The position numbers and the translations under genes are program-made. DNA of 64,000 nt from Rubripirellula reticaptiva (GTDB lineage: Bacteria > Planctomycetota > Planctomycetia > Pirellulales > Pirellulaceae): assembly GCF_007860175.1 (NCBI RefSeq), contig NZ_SJPX01000003.1, positions 80,552-144,551 of the forward strand, read 5' to 3'. Of this stretch, positions 30,055 through 37,041 are shown one piece after another (positions within the stretch are counted from its first letter, which is position 1; every line of letters begins with the position of its first letter). The notes under the pieces are model-generated. The model did not search any database and was not told the DNA's origin. It was given only the letters and a program-made list of their open reading frames with translations.

Positions 30055-31097
30055 TGCGAGGTTTTGTTCATGCAACGTTCGCAGTTGCTGTGTCACTGGT
30101 TTGCCCAGTTGTGTCTGGCGCCGTGTCTGGCGCCGAGACACCTGTTATTGATACCAACGCTTCTGAAATTTTGGTCGTGGTGGGTGCTGCGGGCAATCAG
30201 GAATACGGTACCGAGTTTTCAGACTGGCTAAGCGGCTGGAAAGAGGTTGCCAAGGCGTCGGGCGCGGCGCTGACGACGATCGATGGAAGCGGTGACACCG
30301 ATTCGAAGGATCAGTTGCAGGCATGGATCGAAGCCCGTTCGGTGGATTTTAAATCACTGGATTACAAACCATCGACGTCCGCAACGGCGCAATCACCAAT
30401 TTGGATCGTGTTGATTGGGCATGGCACGTACGCACGCGAAACTGCCAAGTTCAATCTGCAGGGTCTAGACGTTTCCGCCACGGAATTGTCAAATTGGTTG
30501 AAGTCCGTCGAACGCTTGGTGACCGTCGTCAATTGTGCATCGGCGAGTGGACCATTTGTGAATCATTTGTCATCGAGCAATCGAGTGATCGTGACGTCGA
30601 CCAAAAGCGGCAATGAGCAAAACTTTTCGAGGTTCGGAAAATACTTTGCCGCTGCGATAGCTTCGACCGAATCTGACCTGGATCACGATGACGAGGTCTC
30701 GATTCAGGAAGCTTTCTTGAAAGCGAGCGCCGAAGTCCAAAAGTTCTATGATGCAAATTCGCGAATCGCGACCGAGCATGCATTGATCGACGACAACGGC
30801 GACGGTAAGGGTACACCCGCGAAAATGTTTCGCGGTGTTCGAGCGATCGGAACAGCCAAGAACGGTGAAAAACTCGACGGAATCACAGCCGCAAAGTTGA
30901 CGTTGTCACCGTCCGGCAAGCGTCTTAATCTGTTGCCCAGCGAATTTAAAAAGCGTGAATCGATTGAAAGCGAACTCGAATCGCTTCGAAACAAGAAACC
31001 ATCGATGAGCGAAGCGGATTATTTCGCCGCGATCGAACCCTTGATGATTGAATTGGCGAAAATCTATAAGGATGCGGAAGCTCGCATCGATGAATGA
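30054..31097 (+). CDS. Secreted caspase-fold protein (C13 peptidase-like) at the end of the MoxR operon
   Basis: 347 residues. ATG 30054 shares one base with the preceding TGA (TGATG). A signal peptide (MRGFVHATFAVAVSLVCPV) ends near SGAE. The core matches the caspase/legumain fold: a strand ending in IVLIGHG with His123, then KFNLQGLDVSATELSNWL, then LVTVVNCASASGPF with Cys161, then RVIVTSTKSGNEQNFSRFGKYF. The His/Cys pair is in the expected order and spacing for a clan CD peptidase. Downstream is an acidic EF-like segment (DLDHDDEVSIQEAF) and a conserved EHALIDDNGDG. The C-terminal 100 residues are helical and charged. Many relatives have lost the Cys, so activity here is an inference. A 12-base duplication lies in the signal peptide region (VSGAVSGA). 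Confidence 0.8.
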   Translation: MRGFVHATFAVAVSLVCPVVSGAVSGAETPVIDTNASEILVVVGAAGNQEYGTEFSDWLSGWKEVAKASGAALTTIDGSGDTDSKDQLQAWIEARSVDFKSLDYKPSTSATAQSPIWIVLIGHGTYARETAKFNLQGLDVSATELSNWLKSVERLVTVVNCASASGPFVNHLSSSNRVIVTSTKSGNEQNFSRFGKYFAAAIASTESDLDHDDEVSIQEAFLKASAEVQKFYDANSRIATEHALIDDNGDGKGTPAKMFRGVRAIGTAKNGEKLDGITAAKLTLSPSGKRLNLLPSEFKKRESIESELESLRNKKPSMSEADYFAAIEPLMIELAKIYKDAEARIDE

Positions 31098-31609
31098 ACT
31101 GCTGATCGTTGAGTCACTGATGGCTGAGAGACAGTTCATTTGGTTTTGTCAAACGACTTGATTTGATTGAGGCTCAACTCTCGGTTGCGAAGTTGCGTTT
31201 GGTCCGGTTTTGCGTCGTGGTCTTGCAGTGCCGTTTGAGCCTAGCTGCGACTACAGGCGCGGTATGTGACCATTGATCGAATCAATCGCAGTGTGACGTG
31301 CAGACGCACTTTGTTCGTTTCAGCGTCGGCATAGCGACGATGTCTTGGTTGTCCGACAGCGATTCGGATTGTCTCCCAACAATCACAGAACCACCCTCCC
31401 AACTTTTGGTTCTGCCACACGAGATTCCGAGCGCCGCTGCAAATTGGTCCTGAAACCATAGACGCTTCCAAGGCTCCTCACCTTGGCGGCTGTTCGCATT
31501 TGCAGCGCCGCTCGGTTCTCGACTGGCATCACCAATTCCTCGGTTCACGACGCTTCGAACAACCACGACCGATCCTCCCCCCCCCCAATGCTATCCACCG
31601 AGGGCATCC
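31098..31609. other. Intergenic region between the MoxR operon and a small conserved gene
   Basis: About 510 bases. It contains only short open frames of poor composition on both strands, among them one on the minus strand at 31282-31566 that I do not believe. No terminator with a T run is visible after the operon. The region ends in a 10-C tract just before the next gene. Confidence 0.5.
31577..31586. repeat. 10-base poly-C tract in the 5' leader of the 104-residue gene
   Basis: Ten consecutive C end 23 bases before ATG 31610. In this position, length variation could alter promoter spacing or leader structure rather than the reading frame. A homopolymer sequencing artefact is possible. Confidence 0.8.
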
Positions 31610-31924
31610 ATGGCCAAAAAAGATACTTTTCGAATTGTCACCTGCGGTAGTGACGGTTCGCTCTTGATTCGTGACTATCCCAGCATCGATCCGATCTTGA
31701 ACGCCAACCTGCAGATTGGCAGTGACGACTGTAGTACGGATCTTGAATTGCGAGGGCTGCCGGTTTTCCGTGGTCTGATCGGCCCGATGCCCGAAGGCAA
31801 GAACATCGTTCGATACGAATCGCCAGAAGTATTCGAAACGCTGACCAAAGAATGGGGCGTCGCCAAACCACGTCGTCGCACACGTCGCGCTAAAACCGAA
31901 GCCGCTGAACCGATCTCGACCTAA
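31610..31924 (+). CDS. Small protein of unknown function (104 aa)
   Basis: I do not recognise a family. The N-terminus MAKKDTFRIVTCGSDGSLLIRDYPS is beta-rich, the middle has two Cys, and the C-terminus is a basic tail, PRRRTRRAKTEAAEP, that could bind nucleic acid. There is no signal peptide. It is supported as a gene by good composition, its own terminator immediately downstream, and a clear ATG. An out-of-frame ATG lies at 31588. It sits alone between two longer transcription units. Confidence 0.7.
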   Translation: MAKKDTFRIVTCGSDGSLLIRDYPSIDPILNANLQIGSDDCSTDLELRGLPVFRGLIGPMPEGKNIVRYESPEVFETLTKEWGVAKPRRRTRRAKTEAAEPIST

Positions 31925-31955
31925 GCGTTCCAGCACGTCGTCGGACTGAGTAACG

Positions 31956-31996
31956 AAACTCCCTGCGTCAATTTTGATTGGCCCAGGGAGTTTTTT
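31956..31996 (+). terminator. Rho-independent terminator after the 104-aa gene
   Basis: A 10-base perfect stem AAACTCCCTG (31956-31965) and CAGGGAGTTT (31984-31993) around an 18-base loop, followed by more T to 31996. Confidence 0.8.
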
Positions 31997-32154
31997 GCGT
32001 TCACGGACAGGACGTCCGAGACTTCACACCAACGCCAGAACGTGAAACACAGCCTGTTTGCTATTGCCAGCGGTTCGCCGATTGAGCTAACGAATAGGCG
32101 GCGATCGAATCGCGATCGCACACAGGAAGTTGTCCCACCTAAATCAGTTCCTGG

Positions 32155-33135
32155 ATGCGTTTGACTTATCCCACCTCGAACCGCTTAGCGTCTTTCTCTG
32201 TGAATCTGGTTACGTTGATCGTTCTTGCGATCACATTTCTAGGATCATTGGGTTGTGGAACGACGCGCGAATACAACGCAACTCAGCAGTTGGTGATGAG
32301 CGACGCAGTTGATCGCAGCATTTCTTCGATCGACTTTCGCCCGATGTCAGGTCGAAAGGTCTATCTCGACACCAGCTATTTGCGACAAGTCAAAGGTGAG
32401 CAATTCGTTAACGCCGAATATGTGACAAGTTCACTGCGACAACAAATTGTCGGCGCGGGTTGCTTGATTCAGGACGCTAGTACCGATGCAGAAATCATCA
32501 TCGAAGCTCGAATTGGGACCCTCGGATCCGATGACCACCGTGTCACGTTCGGTATCCCAGAAAACAATTCACTGGCATCTGCGGCGTCATTGCTGCCCAG
32601 TGGCCCCCAAGTCGGCACCATCCCCGAAATTGCGTTCGCTAGACGAGAGGCCCGCGAGGCGGCAGCCAAGGTTGCTGCTTTTGCGTATGACCGGGTCACA
32701 CGGGCCCCGATTTGGCAGTCGGGCGTCCGCCCGGCAACCGCGACGGCACGCGATACTTGGGTGATGGGTGTCGGACCGTTCCAGGGCGGGTCGATTCGCA
32801 GGCAGACAAAATTGGCTGGCAGCGGCATCAAATTCGGAAACCAACAAGCGACCGGCTCGCCTGCCCGCTTTTTCGACCGGCCACCTGTTGATTACACTGC
32901 AGAGACGCGATTCCAGGAAGGATGGCCGTTGCTGCGAGGCAACTCGGTAGGTGCCGACATGCTTGGGACGCTGGACGTCCCAACGCCTCCGACTGACCAA
33001 ACCGATGTGGCATCGATTGCGAAGGCTCCGGCCTCGCCTGCCAACGGTAGTTCAGCCGATGGAAGTTCGAAAAATGGCGATCCGACCGTTGGAGCGTCGT
33101 ATTCGGATCCGGCAACCGAATCGCTAACCCGATAG
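32155..33135 (+). CDS. Lipoprotein of unknown function
   Basis: 326 residues. ATG 32155 gives a 20-residue N-terminal stretch, then a hydrophobic helix and lipobox LGSLGC, so the mature protein should be lipid-anchored. The sequence after Cys34 holds DAVDRSISSIDFRPMSGRKVYLDTSYL and a segment on DAEIIIEARIGTLGSDDH that resembles outer-membrane-associated lipoproteins of planctomycetes with no known role. Residues 190-260 contain several Gly/Pro/Trp positions. The last 60 residues are Ser/Asn/Gly rich and probably disordered. No neighbour suggests a function. Confidence 0.8.
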   Translation: MRLTYPTSNRLASFSVNLVTLIVLAITFLGSLGCGTTREYNATQQLVMSDAVDRSISSIDFRPMSGRKVYLDTSYLRQVKGEQFVNAEYVTSSLRQQIVGAGCLIQDASTDAEIIIEARIGTLGSDDHRVTFGIPENNSLASAASLLPSGPQVGTIPEIAFARREAREAAAKVAAFAYDRVTRAPIWQSGVRPATATARDTWVMGVGPFQGGSIRRQTKLAGSGIKFGNQQATGSPARFFDRPPVDYTAETRFQEGWPLLRGNSVGADMLGTLDVPTPPTDQTDVASIAKAPASPANGSSADGSSKNGDPTVGASYSDPATESLTR

Positions 33136-33160
33136 TTGCGATGCGAATTTCTTATCATCT

Positions 33161-34045
33161 GTGAGTTTGATTGTTGTGACCGACGACCGCTATCGCTTGA
33201 TCGACTTTGGCGACGGTCGCAAACTTGAATCCGTCTGTGGATATGTGATCGACCGGCCCTGCCCAGCAGCGGCTTGGTCCAAGCCCAACAATAAGACCCA
33301 GTGGGCATCAGCGTCAGCTCATTATGACGCTGATCGAAAAAAGTGGACCTACCAATCTCCTTGGCCGGACCAATCGAATGTGCAGTGCGCGGGTTTTCAA
33401 ATGCCCACGGCACCGACACCTTTTGGGCATATCGGCATCTTTCCCGAACAAGCGGAAAACTGGCGTTGGCTAGCTGGCACCAAATCGAGTCTGTCGCCTT
33501 CAGATCAGTCCGACCAGCTTCCTTCGGCACTCAATCTGTTTGGCTACACCGGGGCCAGCACGATGGCGCTGGTCAATGCGGGCTATCAAGTCGCCCACGT
33601 TGATGCTGCGAAGCCAAACGTCGCCGCGGCTGGCGTTGCCGCGACCGTGAACGGATGGGACAAACCGCCGATCCGTTATCTGATCGACGATGCCGCAAAG
33701 TTTGTAACCCGGGAAATCAAGCGACAACGGCAATATCATACAATCGTGATGGACCCGCCCGCTTACGGACACGGACCGAGCGGACGAGCGTGGCGACTTA
33801 GTCGTGACCTTTGGCCATTGATTGATGACTGCCTAAAGTTAATTGAGCCGAGTGATTTCCGATTTCTGATCAGCGGTCATTCCGCCGAGGTCGACGAATC
33901 AGATGTGCTGGCTTTTTTTGAGCAGTCACATCGAATTGATACCAGTGGACTGCAAATCACGTCCGGTCGTTCGAATCTGCTAGACGCGTCAGACCGCAGC
34001 CTCGACACCGGCTTTTTTGTCCGCATCGAAACATTCGATTCATAA
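33161..34045 (+). CDS. Class I SAM methyltransferase, RlmI/RlmK-like
   Basis: 294 residues from GTG 33161. The central SAM-binding motif is LNLFGYTGASTMALV and the catalytic-loop motif is MDPPAYGHG. Both match the 23S rRNA cytosine C5 methyltransferase-like group (RlmI-type, DPPxYG). The N-terminal PUA domain of RlmI is missing; instead there are about 115 residues with an SAHYDADRKKW segment, as in related short enzymes. An rRNA substrate is therefore likely but not certain. The last residues overlap the longest form of the next gene; larE proper begins 19 bases after this stop. Confidence 0.85.
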   Translation: MSLIVVTDDRYRLIDFGDGRKLESVCGYVIDRPCPAAAWSKPNNKTQWASASAHYDADRKKWTYQSPWPDQSNVQCAGFQMPTAPTPFGHIGIFPEQAENWRWLAGTKSSLSPSDQSDQLPSALNLFGYTGASTMALVNAGYQVAHVDAAKPNVAAAGVAATVNGWDKPPIRYLIDDAAKFVTREIKRQRQYHTIVMDPPAYGHGPSGRAWRLSRDLWPLIDDCLKLIEPSDFRFLISGHSAEVDESDVLAFFEQSHRIDTSGLQITSGRSNLLDASDRSLDTGFFVRIETFDS

Positions 34046-34064
34046 CCGCAAACGCAAGATACCG

Positions 34065-34946
34065 ATGTCGGCCGATTCCGCCCACGAATTCGAGAAAGCA
34101 AACCGCTTGATCGACCGTATCGCTTCCCTGCGAAGCGTTGCCGTTGCTTTTTCGGGTGGCGTCGACAGCAGTGTGGTGGCGGCCGCTGCATCACGAGCCG
34201 GACTGGACGTCGCAATTGCCGTCACCGCGCAGTCGCCCAGCTTGGCCAGTTCACAGCTCGAGATCGCGATCCGGGTGGCGAATGAAATTGGCATCGAACA
34301 CCGGGTTATTGAAACCGACGAAATCAACCAGGACGCCTATCGCCGAAACGACGGCCGACGATGTTTCTATTGCAAACAGACTCTGTATCAGGCAATGGCC
34401 GCAATCGCTGAACAGTTTCCGCAATTGAAAATCATCTCGGGCACGAACGTGGACGACCTTGGCGACTATCGTCCAGGACTCGAAGCAGCTGCTAACGCGG
34501 GTGTGATTTCGCCATTGGCGGATTTGGGATTCACTAAATCAGATGTGCGTGAATTAGCCAAACACTTTGGACTCAGCAACGACGACCAACCCGCCGCCCC
34601 CTGTCTAGCCAGCCGCGTGGCCTACGGAACGGAAGTCACCGCGGAACGACTTCGCCGGATCGAACAAGCAGAATCATGGTTGGCGACAAGGGGTTTTACG
34701 GAATTTCGAGTTCGATTGCATGATCGCGAACTGGCTCGAGTCGAAGTTCCGAAACACCAAATCGCCGAATTGATCCACCTCGACACCGACGGATCAATGA
34801 CAAATGCTTTTCTGTCGTACGGTTTCAAATTCGTAACCATCGACACACGTGGCTTTCGTTCGGGTAGCCTGAACGAGATGCTGGTTTCAATCTCGATCCC
34901 AGCAACACCGCTTTCCATCCACAGCACTGGTGAATCCGAATCGTGA
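34065..34946 (+). CDS. larE: ATP-dependent sulfur transferase LarE-like, probable [4Fe-4S] type
   Basis: PP-loop ATP pyrophosphatase that inserts sulfur into the nickel-pincer nucleotide cofactor of lactate racemase and related enzymes. ATG 34065 was chosen because the domain starts there; the frame is open from 34017. The PP-loop SGGVDSS lies at 30-36. Cys100-x-x-Cys103 (CFYCK) and Cys180 (AAPCLASR) form a CxxC plus C set. In characterised LarE enzymes a three-cysteine set holds a [4Fe-4S] cluster, so the sulfur would come from the cluster rather than from one sacrificed Cys. About 293 residues, normal. No larA, larB or larC lies in the window. The stop overlaps the kinase start by four bases. 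Confidence 0.88.
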   Translation: MSADSAHEFEKANRLIDRIASLRSVAVAFSGGVDSSVVAAAASRAGLDVAIAVTAQSPSLASSQLEIAIRVANEIGIEHRVIETDEINQDAYRRNDGRRCFYCKQTLYQAMAAIAEQFPQLKIISGTNVDDLGDYRPGLEAAANAGVISPLADLGFTKSDVRELAKHFGLSNDDQPAAPCLASRVAYGTEVTAERLRRIEQAESWLATRGFTEFRVRLHDRELARVEVPKHQIAELIHLDTDGSMTNAFLSYGFKFVTIDTRGFRSGSLNEMLVSISIPATPLSIHSTGESES

Positions 34947-36463
34947 CCGACGCAAAATCCACCGCCTCGTCGGCCAGTCTCGTTGGCACTCGCATTGGCG
35001 ACTATCAAGTTCTGCGCAAACTTGGGCGGGGCGGTATGGCCGACGTTTACGCCGCGCGACACTTGTCACTTGGCCGCGACGTCGCACTGAAAGTTTTGCG
35101 TAGCAATTTGGCAGGCGACAAAGATTATGTCGAACGATTTCGCCGTGAAGCTCGCGCTGCCGCCAAACTGAACCACCCCAACATCGTGCAAGTCTTTGAC
35201 GTTGGCACGGTCAAAAATTCGCACTACATCGCACAAGAATTGATCGATGGCGAGAATCTTCGCGAATCCTTGGAACGCCGTGGTGTGCTGTCTCCCGAAG
35301 AGGCCGTGCGAGTTTTGATTGACGTTGCATCAGCGCTCGAAATGGCATCGGACGCCGGCATCACGCACCGTGACATCAAGCCTGAAAACATCATGCGGTC
35401 ACATCAAGGTATCGTAAAAGTCGCCGATTTTGGATTGGCTCGGCTTGGTAACGGTGGCAGCGACGTTAGCCGCGCCGACTTGACTCAAGCCGGTCTGACG
35501 CTTGGCACGCCGCGTTACATGAGTCCCGAGCAGATCCAAGGCCAGGCGGTCGATGCACGCAGTGATTTGTATTCGTTGGGTGTGTCCGTCTATCACCTCC
35601 TAGCTGGTCGACCGCCATTCGAAGCCGACGACCCACTCGCACTTGCAGTGATGCATTTGCACGAAACACCGATGCCACTCGATCGGGCTCGCAATCGTCG
35701 TGGCCCGGACGGTAACCCCGATTTGCCTGAGTGGTTGATCGCGGTTGTATCGCGATTGATGAACAAGTTGCCGAGCGAACGTTTCCAGTCCCCAGGCGAG
35801 CTGCTCGATGCGGTTCGCAACGAAGCATCCACATCGACGCTTGACGGTTTCGGTGTTGGCACGGCGGCCGCGACGATTCGCTTGCAACGAGTGACGGATC
35901 AATCGAACAAAAATCGCCGCCGAAAAAACTTGCGAATCGCAGCAGCGATCTTATTGCCAATTACCTGTATCGCCGGAACGATTTGGGCAGCAAATGCAAA
36001 ATCGACCGATCAGTTATCAACTTTGCTGAAACCGGCAACGGTCTTGAAGGCTGACACCGTGCAGCAGCAATACCTAACAGCGGTGACTCGAAACGACGAA
36101 GCTGGATGGAACGCAGTGAGCGAACACTTTCCGCCGACCGAGAACTCGACCAACGCCAACTATCATGCCAAATCGAAACTGCAACTCGCTCGGATGCTGA
36201 TCGAAAACGACCAGCCCGAACGAGCCGACGCGGTCTTGGTTGCTTTGCTGAGCGACCCGTCGGTCGAACGAGTCTTTCAGGTTTTGGCCTGGGTGGACCG
36301 CTGTCGATTACTGAACGATCGCGGGGCAACAAAAGAATTGGAAGCAGCCAAGGGACAACTGCAAGCGTTGTTTGCCGACGTCAAGCAAAGCAACCCCACG
36401 TCGCTGGACCTGATCCAGCGTGTGGTGCCTGAATCGGATCGCGCCCGATGGGAGATTAATTAG
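34943..36463 (+). CDS. Serine/threonine protein kinase (Hanks type) with membrane anchor
   Basis: 506 residues; the GTG start overlaps the larE stop. Kinase domain at about 20-290: Gly-rich loop GRGGMA (29-34), Lys50, Glu in FRREARAA, catalytic HRDIKPEN (Asp144), DFG at 162-164, and activation segment GTPRYMSPEQIQG. All catalytic residues are present. A membrane helix at about 328-346 separates it from a C-terminal extracytoplasmic domain of about 160 residues rich in helices (TPR-like spacing, e.g. LQLARMLIENDQPERADAVL). It is a PknB-like planctomycete receptor kinase; the ligand is unknown. Coupling to larE may be only genomic packing. Confidence 0.95.
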   Translation: MTDAKSTASSASLVGTRIGDYQVLRKLGRGGMADVYAARHLSLGRDVALKVLRSNLAGDKDYVERFRREARAAAKLNHPNIVQVFDVGTVKNSHYIAQELIDGENLRESLERRGVLSPEEAVRVLIDVASALEMASDAGITHRDIKPENIMRSHQGIVKVADFGLARLGNGGSDVSRADLTQAGLTLGTPRYMSPEQIQGQAVDARSDLYSLGVSVYHLLAGRPPFEADDPLALAVMHLHETPMPLDRARNRRGPDGNPDLPEWLIAVVSRLMNKLPSERFQSPGELLDAVRNEASTSTLDGFGVGTAAATIRLQRVTDQSNKNRRRKNLRIAAAILLPITCIAGTIWAANAKSTDQLSTLLKPATVLKADTVQQQYLTAVTRNDEAGWNAVSEHFPPTENSTNANYHAKSKLQLARMLIENDQPERADAVLVALLSDPSVERVFQVLAWVDRCRLLNDRGATKELEAAKGQLQALFADVKQSNPTSLDLIQRVVPESDRARWEIN

Positions 36464-36599
36464 ACTAGTAGCGAAATCGGTTCCCGCCTGTCTTTGCGTT
36501 TTTGCGTTCGTTGGATTATCGTCAGAGCCTCGAGCGATCTGGTGTACTATCATCAAGTGAGTTCGTTTTTTTGCCTAGGTCGAGAAAAGCTTTTCCAAG

Positions 36600-36872
36600 A
36601 TGCAGTACTTCATTTTCTGGGTTGTGTTCGTGGTGGCCGTCGTATTGGCGGTCCCAATCGTCTCGTTTCTCGAAAAACGCAAGCATGCGGTGCCAAAGTC
36701 GGCTAGCGACGAACTGATCGAAGACGATGAAATGGCCGCCTCGGAAGGGGACGATGTCGCTGATTCAGACGAATTTGGCGAGGTCGCGATGGAAGACGCT
36801 TCGGTTGAAGACGTGAAATTTGACGCACCCGGTGGCAACGATTTTTCGGCTTTTGAGGACGACTTCAAATAG
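36600..36872 (+). CDS. Small acidic membrane protein (90 aa)
   Basis: One N-terminal membrane helix (MQYFIFWVVFVVAVVLAVPIV), then a short basic turn EKRKH and a tail of about 55 residues with many Asp and Glu and almost no hydrophobic residues until the end (FSAFEDDFK). The function is unknown. The clear signal-anchor and the extreme acidity argue for a real gene. It follows the kinase by 136 bases on the same strand. Confidence 0.65.
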   Translation: MQYFIFWVVFVVAVVLAVPIVSFLEKRKHAVPKSASDELIEDDEMAASEGDDVADSDEFGEVAMEDASVEDVKFDAPGGNDFSAFEDDFK

Positions 36873-37041
36873 TAAGCCTGGGCGTTGGCGCGGTATTTTC
36901 CCATGCCACCCTGCCTTGCTTTCGAACCCAGCCTGCAGCGCTGCCGAGCGAGCCTCTCACAGTGCTCCCCCTTGGTCGAAGCTGATCGATTGACGACACT
37001 CTTGGTTCGTCTACTCTTGATCGCGTACCAAGGCAAAAGCA

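Noticed and set aside
31282-31566. Minus-strand frame in the intergenic region after the MoxR operon
   Set aside because: No ribosome binding site, biased composition, no recognisable domain; kept only as uncharacterised intergenic sequence.
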